A stretch of 64,000 bases of DNA from Parietaria judaica (lineage: Eukaryota; Streptophyta; Magnoliopsida; Rosales; Urticaceae), in assembly GCA_954871525.1 (NCBI GenBank), contig OX940861.1:8788842-8852841 (forward strand), given 5' to 3'. A program made the translations under genes and the position numbers. Every line of letters starts with the position of its first letter. The first letter of the stretch is position 1. Below are positions 35,755-46,720 of the stretch, one piece after another. Under the pieces are notes generated by a model. The model was not told where the DNA came from and made no database searches. It saw nothing but the letters and a program-made list of their open reading frames with translations.

Positions 35755-36084
35755 CTATATATAGCTTAGGGGAGACTAATAGGAGGGTAAGATAAGTGAT
35801 GTAGTCGTGAGAGACTCATGTTGTAACTTAAAAAGCTTGAATTCTAGAGGGAGAGAGATCAAATAGCTTGAGAGGGATAGAGAGTGAGTAAGAATGAGAG
35901 GTTCAAGAACTCATTCATCTAACTCAAGAGAGCTAAGATTCTCAAATAAAGAAGTGTTTGTTTGTTGATTCTTGTGTGTATGTTCGATCGTGGTTGAATT
36001 GAATATCAGTGGTTCCGCTTTAGCCGATTTCCAGATCATGTGCTCTTCGATCATTTGTTTTAATAAGTGTTTGAGCATTGCGAT
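35755..36084. other. Spacer between the Copia pair and the hAT element
   Basis: About 330 bp of GA-rich sequence with no ORF. It forms the left part of the hAT insertion site. Its continuation begins at 39676. Confidence 0.4.
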
Positions 36085-39000
36085 CAAGGGCGGACTTACG
36101 TTGAAGTGGGGGTGGCTGATGTCACCCCCAGATTTTTATGGAATTTTTTTTACTATTAATAATTTAATCAAAAATAAAAAAATTAAGACTTTTATTAAGC
36201 TTTGTCACCCCCAACCCTCGACCCAGTCCTCAAGCACGCACGATCTCCTTATTTTTCGTTGATTCAGTTTATGGCTTTGATTCCACAAATACAAAATCCT
36301 CCTCGCGTTTTCTCTCTGCTGGAATTCCTCCTTCTTCGTCACTGTCACTTACCGGCGAATTCTCTGATGGTGCTCTGCTCTGATTTGCACTCTGATTCAA
36401 CCCGGAAATCATCTTATTTGATGGAAGTTCTCACTTTCGCTCTCTGGTTCGAGCTGTGACTCGCGCTTCGATCATCGTCGACGCCGGAGATCCTCTAATT
36501 CGCGCCCTGATTCGCTTTGCCCCCGAAATCTACTTATTTGCGCCGTGACTCGATCGCCAAACATCGAACTAACGCTAATATTTATAGGTAAATAATTTTG
36601 TAGTTCTATGTATCGATTTGGGTTTACTGCTCTTCTTCTTGATTTTGTTTGTTTTTTTCTCACTTTTTTGTGCATCACTTTTTTATGAATCTGTTTTTAA
36701 GCTTTGTTAGTATCCTGTTTATCAATTCTGTAGTTTTTTTTTTATGCTTCAGTTCTATGCTTTTTGGAGCAACTAGAGTTCTTTTGATTATTTATAGTGA
36801 TTCATATAAAACAAGAATCACCTTCAAACAATTTTTATATGCTTCAGAATTAATATACGTAAAAACAAAATTGTTTTGATTATTTTGTTGATGATTTGGT
36901 TTTAAAAAAAACATGGATTTTGATTCGTCAGACTCGGTTTTTGTCACTTCGCTCGCTATTTCGGTATTCCACCGTCAAATTCGGCACACTCATATTCATC
37001 TCTTTGAAGGTAATTCTTGGAACATTTGGCATTAACACGATATTTTTTATTTATTCCGGTACCATTTTAAGTTTATTAGATATCAGTTAATTATAAGATA
37101 TGTTTTTGTTTTGTTTATTAATGTAGATGAAAACGCCTACTATTGATTCATTCTTTAAAAGAAAAGGTGTTGATACGCAAGTTCCCGATACTCATTTAAG
37201 TAGTGCAGATGATCGTGCTCCACCGCCAAAGAAACAAAGACTTGAAGTTGATGAAAATTTTGATATCAACAAAATAGAACGTGACCCGGGTTTACGACCA
37301 CACATTTGGAAGTATCCAATTGAAAGACATGACGAGGTTCGAAGAGCTTACATCAATTTTGGTCCGTATCAACCTATACTTCAAGACTATCCGAAATCAA
37401 AAGATAAACAATCTCGAAGCTTCCAGCCATCTTTGTTTACACGAACAGAGTTTTCATCTTGGTTGGAGTATTCTATCGAAGTCAATGCTATATTTTGTCT
37501 TCCATGTTTTTTATTTCATAAACAAAGTGGACCTTCCGGAACCGATGCTTTTACTGAAAAGGGGTTCAGGACTTGGAATAAGATAGGTGGAAAAATTTGT
37601 TCTCTTATGGCACATATTGGAAAAGATCATAATTCACCTCATCGTCAAGCTTTGAGTCTTTTGTCAGATCTCATGAATGAGTCAACTCACATTGCGAATC
37701 AGCTTGGGAATTTCGAAGCGAAAGAAAAGCGTGATAGTAGACTTCGGTTAAAAACTGCTATTGGGGTAACTAGATGGCTTGCGTTTCAGTCTTGTGCTTT
37801 TCGAGGCCATGATGAGTCTGCTACATCATTAAATCGGGGAAATTTCTTAGAATTGTTGGAATACTCTGCCAGTTTAAATGCTGATATAGAAGATGTTTTG
37901 GAGAATGCTCCTGGGAATGCGTCGTATACTTCACCAAAAATACAAAAGCAAATATTGCATGTCTTGGCAATGAAAGTGAAGAAGCATATTCGGGAAGAAA
38001 TCGGTGAAGCAAGGTACTCTATACTAGTAGATGAAGCCCGTGATGTGTCTAAAAGAGAGCAGATGTCGCTTGTTTTGAGATTTGTTGACAAAGATGGATG
38101 CGTACAAGAGCGTTTTTTTTTTGGGTTGCTTCATGTCAAAGACACTACATCATTGACCTTGAAAAATGGTATTTTCTCGATGCTCTCTCAATTTTGTCTT
38201 GATATTCAGTCTATTCGAGGACAAGGTTATGATGGAGCTAGCAACATGCGCGGCGAATGGAAAGGTTTGCAAGCTTTGGTTTCAAAAGAATGTCCAAGTG
38301 CTTATTATATTCATTGTTTTGCTCATCGGTTACAATTATCATTAGTTGCTGCATCCAAGGAGGTTTATCATGTTAAAAAGTTTTTTGATAAGCTTTTACT
38401 CATTGTTAATATCGTCAGTGGATCTTGTAAGCGTAATGACCTTTTGAAAGATGCTCATGCTTCAAATATTGCCTATTTACTTGATATCGAGGAGCTCGAA
38501 AGTGGAAGCGGTCTTAATCAGTCCAGTTCATTGCAAAGACCAGGTGATACTCGCTGGACTTCACACTCTAAATCAGTTAACAGTTTGATCAAGATGTTTA
38601 GTGCAACATGTGAAGTTTTATTGAAGCTCAAATCTGAGGGACAAACTGATAGTCAACGTGTTGAAGCTAAGTCAGTTCATAAGACAATGACTAGTTTCTA
38701 TTTTGTCTTCGTTATGCATCTGATGAAAGAAGTGTTGGATATCACTAGCTCACTTTGTAATGCCTTGCAATTTCGATCTCAAGATATTTTGAATGCAATG
38801 TTTCTTGTAAGATCCACGAAGAAACTCTTACAGAAGCTTAGAGACGAAGGATTTAGCAACTTAGTGGAAATTGTCAGATCTTTTTGTGGAAGAGTCAATA
38901 TAGTAGCACCCGATTTTAGTGCTCCTCGTGATAATAAAAGAGGAACTGCTCATCGTGATATGACAGTGGAGGAATATTACAGAATAGATGTTTTCTATAC

Positions 39001-39667
39001 CGTGATAGATTCTCAAATGGGAGAACTAGACAATCGATTCAATGATAGCACCGTAGATATGCTTGTATTTGGTTCAGCTTTAGATCCTAAAGAGTTGCGG
39101 CGATCGTTCAGAAAGGATGATATCATTCAATTTGTTCAGAATTTTTACCCAAAAGATTTCGACCAACATGATTTTGACGCATTGGGCCCCGAGCTTCATC
39201 AGTTTGATACACTCCGAAAATTGCCAGAGTTTGTAGCTTTGAAAACGATTTCTGATCTTTGTCAATGGTTGAAGAGCACTAGACGATCAGATTACTATCC
39301 GGTGTTGTACAAAGTGATAACTCTGATTCTTACTCTTCCGGTTTCCACTGCTTCAAGCGAGCGTTCTTTTTCAAGAATGAAGCTAGTCAAGACGGCACTT
39401 CGGAACAAGATGGAGGATGATTTCTTGTCAGACTATTTGGTCGTGAACGTTGAGAGAGAGATTGCTGAGAAGTTTAGTTTCGATTCAATTATAGAAGATT
39501 TCCGTAATATGAAATCAAGACTATCTCTATTTTGATGTAATGATGTGTTTTGAGAAACTATTAATCAATGTTTAATTTAATGGTCTTTATTATTAATTAA
39601 AGTCTATTGTGTTGATCTTTATTTTATTGTTCGTCACCCCCGATGACATTTCCTAGGTCCGCCCCTG
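36085..39667 (+). mobile_element. Intact, potentially autonomous hAT transposon
   Basis: The 3583-bp element has terminal inverted repeats CAAGGGCGGACTTACG (left) and CAGGGGCGGACCTAGG (complement of the right end). It is flanked by perfect 8-bp target duplications ATTGCGAT at 36077-36084 and 39668-39675. Inside is one uninterrupted transposase gene (37127-39535). A GC-richer leader (about 36230-36587) is followed by a donor GTAAAT at 36588 and an acceptor TGTAG immediately before the start codon, suggesting a 5'-UTR intron. Intact ends, duplications and ORF suggest a recent insertion. Confidence 0.93.
37127..39535 (+). CDS. hAT-superfamily transposase (TTF zinc finger, DUF4371, dimerisation domain)
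   Basis: The 802-residue protein belongs to the plant 'zinc finger MYM-type protein 1-like' class of hAT transposases. Residues about 1-30 carry the common MKTPTIDSFFKRK start. Residues about 95-165 form a TTF-type zinc finger region (EFSSWLEYS, IFCLPCFLF). The DUF4371 and RNase-H-like region follow, with ILVDEARDVS and IRGQGYDGASNM containing likely catalytic aspartates, then YYIHCFAHRLQLSL. The C-terminus has the hAT dimerisation motif (SSERSFSRMKLVKTALRNKM, LVVNVERE). There are no internal stops or frameshifts. The family's usual VDES is VDEA here. It would cut and re-insert the element at 8-bp staggered targets, acting in the nucleus. Confidence 0.93.
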   Translation: MKTPTIDSFFKRKGVDTQVPDTHLSSADDRAPPPKKQRLEVDENFDINKIERDPGLRPHIWKYPIERHDEVRRAYINFGPYQPILQDYPKSKDKQSRSFQPSLFTRTEFSSWLEYSIEVNAIFCLPCFLFHKQSGPSGTDAFTEKGFRTWNKIGGKICSLMAHIGKDHNSPHRQALSLLSDLMNESTHIANQLGNFEAKEKRDSRLRLKTAIGVTRWLAFQSCAFRGHDESATSLNRGNFLELLEYSASLNADIEDVLENAPGNASYTSPKIQKQILHVLAMKVKKHIREEIGEARYSILVDEARDVSKREQMSLVLRFVDKDGCVQERFFFGLLHVKDTTSLTLKNGIFSMLSQFCLDIQSIRGQGYDGASNMRGEWKGLQALVSKECPSAYYIHCFAHRLQLSLVAASKEVYHVKKFFDKLLLIVNIVSGSCKRNDLLKDAHASNIAYLLDIEELESGSGLNQSSSLQRPGDTRWTSHSKSVNSLIKMFSATCEVLLKLKSEGQTDSQRVEAKSVHKTMTSFYFVFVMHLMKEVLDITSSLCNALQFRSQDILNAMFLVRSTKKLLQKLRDEGFSNLVEIVRSFCGRVNIVAPDFSAPRDNKRGTAHRDMTVEEYYRIDVFYTVIDSQMGELDNRFNDSTVDMLVFGSALDPKELRRSFRKDDIIQFVQNFYPKDFDQHDFDALGPELHQFDTLRKLPEFVALKTISDLCQWLKSTRRSDYYPVLYKVITLILTLPVSTASSERSFSRMKLVKTALRNKMEDDFLSDYLVVNVEREIAEKFSFDSIIEDFRNMKSRLSLF

Positions 39668-39675
39668 ATTGCGAT

Positions 39676-40942
39676 CATATTAAAAAGCAATGTGTCCCGT
39701 TAGTAAGCATTTATAAACATATCTTTGGCATTGACTTTCCCCTTGAGATCGAACAAGTACAGAACAAACAAAATGGAATATCACATCTTAACCAATATAT
39801 ATTCTCTTCTATTTTATTTATTAATCAGAACAATTTGACCATTAAATTAATGGTGACGAACAATTAAAACATCACCAACCAGTATACTTTTTTTTTTTAA
39901 TCTTTCTTTCTCTAATAATCGCATTATTTATCGTAAAAGGTATAGTAATTATGGAATTTCTTTAATGAACAACGTATATATGTCGTGATTCATTTGCGTC
40001 AGATGATTGATATGGAAATATTTTACGTACGTCCATGCATGATGTTATCAATTTATCATGGATTTAAATTGCTACGTCGCTCGAATGGTGCTGTCAATTT
40101 GGAAATTGTATATTAGTTTTTTATTACAGCGTGACTGTAAGCTTTTTATTTATATTCTAGTAACTCGTCAACAAGTACGACACAAGTCTATTATTTAATA
40201 AAACTGGTAGTTATATGGTAATATTGCTTTTGAAGAAGACATATTTGTCACATTATTTCATTTGCCTTTTTTTTTTTCTCATACTATTTTGAACCATAGG
40301 TGAGATATATATAGGGTTGTTTATATGTATAGTGTATGCTAGTAAATACTAGTGATAATTTTATAATGTATAAAACGTAGCTGTATTTAATATATTGACC
40401 CAGTTATAACTCTTTATTAATCATTATTCGCGTTTGCTCATAAATTCAAGTTCAATTAACATATAGAAATTCAAGTACAATTAAAACTACATGACCTAAA
40501 AAAAGAGTAATATAAAGCCAGGACAAATACGAGTTTGTACTAATTTATAGTGTAATATTGGTATAATATATATATATATTCTGCATGACATATTATTTAT
40601 ATGTTATATATATATATATATATATAAGTAAAACGGTATCAGCAATCAGTCCTATTTTTTCGAAAACTAATAAAAGCAGTGCTTATTGTTTGACACTGGC
40701 TTCTCTTATTGTGTTGATAAGAAGGGGTTGTCTTTTTTATTAATACACTTTTTAAAGGAATATTCACTTGCATGAAATGCCACCAAGATGAAGATATAGA
40801 ACATCATTATACAATGCCAAAAAGTTCATATATATAAAAATATATATACATAAGAGGCAACAAGTAGTACTATTGGGGTTCTCTTTTCCCCTGCTGATTT
40901 ATTTAGTAAGTACGGTGTTTTGTCTGCCCTAATTTAATCATA
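39676..40942. other. AT-rich gene-free interval
   Basis: This interval continues the pre-insertion DNA of the hAT target site. It has short TA microsatellites (about 40563-40580 and 40605-40626) and several poly-T runs. I see no gene. Confidence 0.4.
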
Positions 40943-41738
40943 TAGGGCTGAAACCGGAATCGGGAACTGGGAATTTGACTATTTTTTGTCCCTGTCCCGG
41001 AAAAATCGGGACACAATTTCTCTGTCCCGGTTCTGGTTCTGAAAAGTCCTGGTTTTTTTTAAATCGGAACTGGGACAACGATTAAAATCCCGATTTTTTA
41101 GGAACAAAATCCGGGACGAAAACCGGGAAAAATCTGGGATGAATCCGGGACAAAATCCAAGACGAAAACATGAAAAAAAGCCCACTAAGTACAAATCTAA
41201 AATGCAAAATACTAAGTCCAAGTACAAAAGCAAAATACAAAATACCAAATGCAAGATCCGAGTTCACGTCGTGAACTTACTGATACCAAATCCAAATCTA
41301 AGTGCAAAAAGCTGAGTCTAAAATGCTAAATAGTAAATACTGAGTACAAACAAATCATTTTTTTTTATAACAAAACGACATATAAGAAATGACATATGTT
41401 AAATAAAATACTGAGTAATGGGCTGAAAAATAAATGACATGTTAAAATAATAGGCTGAAAAATAAAATAATAGATTAAAAACCTAACTAGTAAATGACAT
41501 ATAAGAAATGACATGTTAAAAAAACGACAAACTTATAACAAAACGACATAAAACCGGAACTGGGACAAAAAACTGGGAATTTCGGATTTTGAACTGGTTT
41601 TGGTTTTTCAAACCGGAACCGGGACGTCCCTTTTTTTGGGTATGGTAAAAAAAAACTGATTTTTTTACCAAAAACGGTCCAGTACCGGGACGAGAGCCGG
41701 GACAAAACCGGGAACCGTGTACAAATTTTTTACCCCTA
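40943..41738. mobile_element. TAGGG-ended MITE rich in 'cgggac' motifs
   Basis: The left end is TAGGGCTGAAACCGGAATCG and the right-end complement is TTAGGGGTAAAAAATTTG. Both ends are filled with near-repeats of 'aaaccgggac', 'ccgggacgaaaaccggg' and similar, partly inverted relative to each other. There is no ORF of interest and no clear 8-bp duplication. The terminus resembles the other hAT-like MITEs in this window. Confidence 0.55.
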
Positions 41739-42017
41739 ATACACCAAGTGTACAATAATAATAATAATACAAACACCTATTCAATACAGGAAATTAATTA
41801 ATGCTCAAGACTTTTCACTGTATCTTTAATGACAATTATTTTTCACAAGTTTAAAAGAGCTACTAGGTAGTATTGACTATTGACTATTGAGTCATTGACC
41901 TGAGCAACACATGTATATATTAATAATTAACGTACGTAGAGCCGTCGCGTCTTTGCCCTCTCATGCAATATAAAAAAGCCAACGTGGATTGAGAGCCATT
42001 GAAAATACACTTGAATT

Positions 42018-43010
42018 TTTATTTTTTTAAGATGGAGACCCAAAATCTCGCTAAGTAAACTCGAATCCCGATTAGGTTGGCACCCAAGGAAGACAAAGTA
42101 AGAATCGGGGCTCGGAATAATATTAATAAAAATATCACAGTTTACAGAATCAAAAGAGAATAGAACTATCTAAACTTAAAGTTCTCTCTTGGACAAATAT
42201 CGTCGTTTACAAAAGATGAAGAAAAATCCGGAAGCGGAGTCCACCAATGATGACCTAAATTTTGAGCACCGAAACTATCTAATGCATCGGCTACTCTATT
42301 TCCTTCACGAAAGATATGAGATACTCTGAAATTAATGACTTCCACATAGCGGATGCATTTAGACTAGCGAGCTCGTAACCTCCAAGGAACCAAGCTCAAT
42401 TTCTTCTTAAAAAGTTATACGACATATGTAGAATCACACTCGAGCCATAGGTTATATATCCCAATGAAATTCCATAGCCTTCTCCATTGCAAAAATTACA
42501 GCCATCACCTCAGCTTCGTTCGCGAAAGCAGAGTCAATATGGAAAGAGAAGGAACCATGAGGAAATCCACGACATGTTCTAAAATGCCTCCAGCTCTCGC
42601 CACTCCCAGAGCGCCCATTGAAGAACCATCCGTGTTGCATTTTAACCACGTTGTAGGGAGGGAAACGCCATACAAAAGGCATGATTTTTGGAGGTTCTGT
42701 GGGTTGAATGTCAATACCAAAAATCTTCACAACTCCGAGATCCTCCAAAGTGCTTCCCGTCCCCAACTTGAAGAAATTAGCTTCTTTAATAAGTCGCCAG
42801 ACGTGCTTAAAAAAAAGTGGATGTTGGGAATCTCGTCATCAAATACACAAGCATTTTTAGTGCGCCAAATTAGCCAAATTGTCGAAATAATAGCATTATT
42901 CCAAAGCGAAAAAACCTGAGGGTTCAATTTAACAGAAACGGCGTCGGAGAACAACAAGGCTAGCGACCCTCCTACCATGACCAACAATTTACTGAAAATT
43001 AAGAACAACT
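42018..43010 (-). mobile_element. 5'-truncated LINE with decayed RNase H domain
   Basis: On the minus strand, 43008-42727 encodes the tail after the RT zinc-binding region (LWNNAIISTIWLIWRTKNACVFDDE). Next comes RNase H sequence (NTDGSSMGALG, then ANEAEVMAVIFAMEKAMEF) and a degraded C-terminus with readable NRVADAL and HHWWTPLPDF. Frameshifts between 42500 and 42770 and later stops break the frame. The unit ends in an A-rich tail (complement of about 42018-42030), as expected for a plant L1-type LINE 3' end. It is non-functional. Confidence 0.8.
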
Positions 43011-43239
43011 GATCAACTAATTAACAGTTATATATGTATATATATATATATATATATGCAATTAAGACAAAGATATATACTATGACCTTATATATAAAAG
43101 AATATTTGTCTGACAATGGCTCAACATTTTTTTACAGTGCTCAAATATAGTAATTTACTTTACACATATTTAAATTTTGAAAAGAAAATAAAATATGCGT
43201 TTCAGGAATAACAACCCAATTAAATGTGAGCGATGAAAA

Positions 43240-44725
43240 AAAAAAGGAGCTTAAGCTAATTAGCCATCTCAATGTTTTGAAATTGTTAAAATAGCCATTG
43301 TTTGGTTACTTTTGTGACATAGCCAATAAACCACATTAACCGATATAAAATGACTTATTTACCCTTATTATTAATAATAATTAATATTGAAATTTGAATT
43401 AACAAATTTATTTAATTTTTATTATAATAATTAATAATTAATACGAAATTATTTTTATTTTTTTAAAAAAATTAATAAAATAATAAATAAGGAGACAAAT
43501 ATTTGAATTCTAAATTTAAAAATAAATTTCAAATTTAAATATAAAAAACGTTTTTTACTTTTTAAAATAAAAATTCAATTTTCTTAAGAAACATTAATTC
43601 GAATTAACCATATTAATAATTTATAACAATTTGAATTAAAAAACATTAATCAAATTAACAATTCGAATTATCATACTTTTACACAAATAAATACGAATAA
43701 ACCAATTAAAATACATTTATAATTCGATTTAACATACATTTACACGAATAAACTTACATTTACAATTCGAATTAACATATCCTTACGATTCGAATAAACA
43801 CGAATAAACAGAAATTACACAAATAACACAAAACTCCCTTAATCTCAACTGAAGCCCGCTTCCACCGATTCACCAGAGACACCCTGTTCCCACGCTTCTC
43901 CTTCCACATGGATTCCCCACACAAAAGCTCCTTTCCTCTCCTTCGATCGACCCACCAAAGCATCGACAATGGCGTCTAGACATTGATGCTCCTTTCTGGG
44001 TTTTCTCGCCTTGCTTCCAATCCCACTTGGGTTCGCGTCTTCGCCTTCGATGGACCCTCCCAGACGACGATGACCAGTAATCGTTGATTCTCCGTTCTGG
44101 GTTCTTCTCCACTTGCTTCGAGCGCATGGGTGCAATCTTTGGTTCGCACGGAGCTTGAGGTTCCACAACAATGGCGGAACGGCAGAGCTCCCTCTCCGTC
44201 GGGATATATCACCTTTTCCCATGCCTCGGCGAAGCCCGCCTCCGCCAATACCTCGCTGTCGCCGTCGATTCCGGCGGCTGCATCTCGAACGATGAGCACG
44301 TTGCATAGGCATCCATGGATCTCAATCGGCGGTAGCGATGGAGGCGGAATCGGCAGTGTATTAAGAAAAAGAAGAAGAAGAAGAAGAAGAAAGAAGCGAT
44401 CTTTTTCTCAGAGCAGAGCTCCAATCCATCTATCCATGGAGTCCGATGGTCAAGAATTTGGGATAAAATTTTGGGGTATTATATCAAAATCTAGTACAAA
44501 TTTATCCCTAAAATCATTCATAATTAATAACAAATTTTAATTTTAATTTATTTAAAAAATAAAAAAACGAATTTTAATTAATTGAGGGGTAATTTCGGTA
44601 TGGAAAAATTGGTTTTCAATGCCACATCATCCTGATTGGCTATTTTTAAAATTAAACCGTACGTTTGATAAAACGCAATCTAAACCTAGTAACGTGGCTA
44701 TTAACTATGATTTCTCAAAAAAAAA
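43240..44725. mobile_element. Possible non-autonomous TIR element with GC-rich cargo
   Basis: Both outer edges carry inverted, AT-rich 'agccat...aaaatagcca' segments: left about 43255-43320, right complement about 44625-44715. Between them is a 600-bp GC-rich block (about 43840-44460) with ORFs on both strands (155 codons on the minus strand 43845-44312, 136 on the plus strand 44130-44540). None shows a domain I recognise. A GC-rich insert between AT-rich inverted ends is the pattern of a transposon that has captured genic DNA. Boundaries and superfamily are uncertain, and an (AAG)n run occurs at about 44366-44392. Confidence 0.4.
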
Positions 44726-44897
44726 AAACACTAAAATGGTAAAGTATGAACAATATTTGATGCAAATCTCACTGGTAGACGGTAGTAGATAAAATCCTTG
44801 GCAGTATTAAATATTCATTTCTTTAAAAAAAAAAAGTTACCATAAGAGAGTTTCATATGCTTTTCACCGATTTGAAAACAGAAGACAATGTAAGGTA

Positions 44898-44938
<41 letters not shown>

Positions 44939-45240
44939 AAAATGACGCTTGAAAAAGGAGTGGGTAAAAATTAAAGAGAGCTGGGTAGGGAATCTTTTAC
45001 GGTTATACTTTGAGAGCGATAGTTTTCTATAGGAAAAAAAAAAGGAAAAAAAGAGAGAGATATATGACTGGTTTTTTTTTTTTTTTACTATATTTTAAAA
45101 TAATTTATTAGCAGCTGTTTGAATTGTCATGGCCATGCAAGTTTCGTGAGCTTTCTGAATTGGATAATAAAGAAAGAGGCAAACCAAGGTAAAAGCAGTA
45201 CAATATTCATGTCCATTATATATATATTTTTTTTTGAGTG
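44726..45240. other. AT-rich gene-free spacer with (AAT)n
   Basis: An (AAT)n microsatellite occupies about 44899-44937, with poly-A and poly-T runs nearby. No gene is seen. Confidence 0.45.
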
Positions 45241-45242
45241 GC

Positions 45243-46040
45243 TTATACTTTTTTTTTTTAAACAAGAAGAAATTCATTAGGCTAAAATAGGGGAAGAATC
45301 CCTTAACATGTCGGTTACAAGCCACTCGGGGCAATCAATTGTCAACAAATTCGAAATAAGGCCCGAAAGGCGGCGTTTAGCAACACTATTGGCAACCTCG
45401 TTGCAAGATCTCGGGGTCCAACGACACCCGATTTTCGGTACACACCCGGAGAGGAGGTGTGTGATGTCCGCGATGATCGGGCCTTGGACACTATTAAGTT
45501 TACCTCCATTGACAAGGTGAGCGGCTCTAAGACAATCGGTTTCCACAGTCGCTACCCTCCAATTCCGCTCGCGAACATATGTGAGGCCATATAGAATAGC
45601 AAGGCACTCCGCGGTCACCGGTGAATCGACATCCACGAGAAGGCGTGCAACCAAACCGATGAGGACCCCGCGGTGGTTTCTCACGACTCCACCAATCGCC
45701 GCTCTTCCCGTATCCTTATCCCATGCCGCATCTACATTTAGTTTAAGGCCTCCGTGCGCCGGAGCAATCCAAACGCTTTGTCTAGCCGGCGTGCGCTCCG
45801 GAAGAACCTCCGACGAGAAGTTGCTTGTCTTGTAGCTCGAGAACCAACAAGCTACCTTCTCCACCCACACCGTTGGAGCTTGGGCTTTGTTGTCGAAGAG
45901 TATGGAATTTCGGTCGGACCACGCCGCCCAAATGAGGCCGCAAAAAAGTTCTAAGTCCGCCACCGATAGAACTTCTAGCGCCCTAAAACAAAGTTCTCGA
46001 AATGGAACCGGCCCCGTCTTGTCGGCCCAACGGTACAAGG
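45243..46040 (-). mobile_element. 5'-truncated LINE 3' end with intact RNase H ORF
   Basis: The unit reads on the minus strand and ends after the stop codon with '...ATTTCTTCTTGTTT' and an A tail (complement of about 45249-45260), the hallmark of LINE insertion. It contains one open frame (45277-46038). The upstream RT and endonuclease parts are missing, consistent with 5' truncation. Confidence 0.75.
45277..46038 (-). CDS. RNase H-like (RVT_3) domain protein from a LINE
   Basis: The 253-residue frame is uninterrupted. Residues about 35-50 (LIWAAWSDRNSILFDNK) match the segment before RNase H in plant LINE polyproteins. Residues about 98-225 form the RNase H fold: NVDAAWD (first Asp), VTAECLAILYGL (Glu), ETDCLRAAHLV (Asp) and the C-terminal CNEVANSVAKR, where the usual NxxA(D/H)xLA is altered to NEVANSVA. 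In an active LINE this domain removes RNA from RNA-DNA hybrids. Here it is most likely a leftover of a truncated insertion. A domesticated RNase H-like gene is possible but has no support from gene structure, as I see no promoter or introns. Confidence 0.7.
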   Translation of the reverse strand: MYRWADKTGPVPFRELCFRALEVLSVADLELFCGLIWAAWSDRNSILFDNKAQAPTVWVEKVACWFSSYKTSNFSSEVLPERTPARQSVWIAPAHGGLKLNVDAAWDKDTGRAAIGGVVRNHRGVLIGLVARLLVDVDSPVTAECLAILYGLTYVRERNWRVATVETDCLRAAHLVNGGKLNSVQGPIIADITHLLSGCVPKIGCRWTPRSCNEVANSVAKRRLSGLISNLLTIDCPEWLVTDMLRDSSPILA

Positions 46041-46720
46041 AAGAAGAGTCTACTTACTAAGACCATATCTTCCTGACCCCACAATGACAGACACGAAATC
46101 CCCATATCACAATCACGCTCGCAAACACAAAAATCACACATCTATATATATATATATATATATATATAAATATATGATAGACATATCAACAAAATATTGA
46201 TCACTCTAACCCCGTTACCCGTAACAATCGCAATTTACAAGTGCGAAAGCGGAATAGATCGAAGAGTATAACGTCCCACTATAACTATAGTTATCGACGG
46301 TCATGGGATGTATGGGTATATTGGTAAATTCGTACTTAAAAGACTTAGTAAGGATAATATATAATAATAATAATAAATAAAATATATTTTACAAGAATTT
46401 ATTAGATTTTATAATAAATATCCGGGAAACGAGTTATTAATTTACATGATTCTCAACAGACATGACAACTAACGAATCATAATCACGTAACAAATAAGTA
46501 ATAACATAGTCTCTGAAAGGAAAACAACGATATATATATATATATATATATTGATATAATATAACCTACTAATTTTTGTTCATGTTCTTTATTATTCTTT
46601 GATTCAGTCAGTTTCAGCAAAAGCACGTAAACTTGTGAAACAAACAACATTACGTACTTCATGATTATCATGATACATATATAATATGAACATATATATC
46701 CTGACTTTTTTCTTTACTAA
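46041..46720. other. Gene-free interval downstream of the MYB gene
   Basis: Two TA microsatellites (about 46142-46168 and 46530-46551) lie in AT-rich DNA. The part next to 46720 is probably the MYB 3' UTR. Confidence 0.4.

Noticed and set aside
42052..42100. tRNA-like 'aactcgaatcccgat' as a primer-binding site or tRNA gene
   Set aside because: It lies in the 3' region of a minus-strand LINE, with no LTR adjacent and no cloverleaf.
43845..44312. 155-codon minus-strand ORF as a host gene
   Set aside because: No domain, no promoter and overlapping ORFs in other frames. Treated as the interior of a possible transposon.
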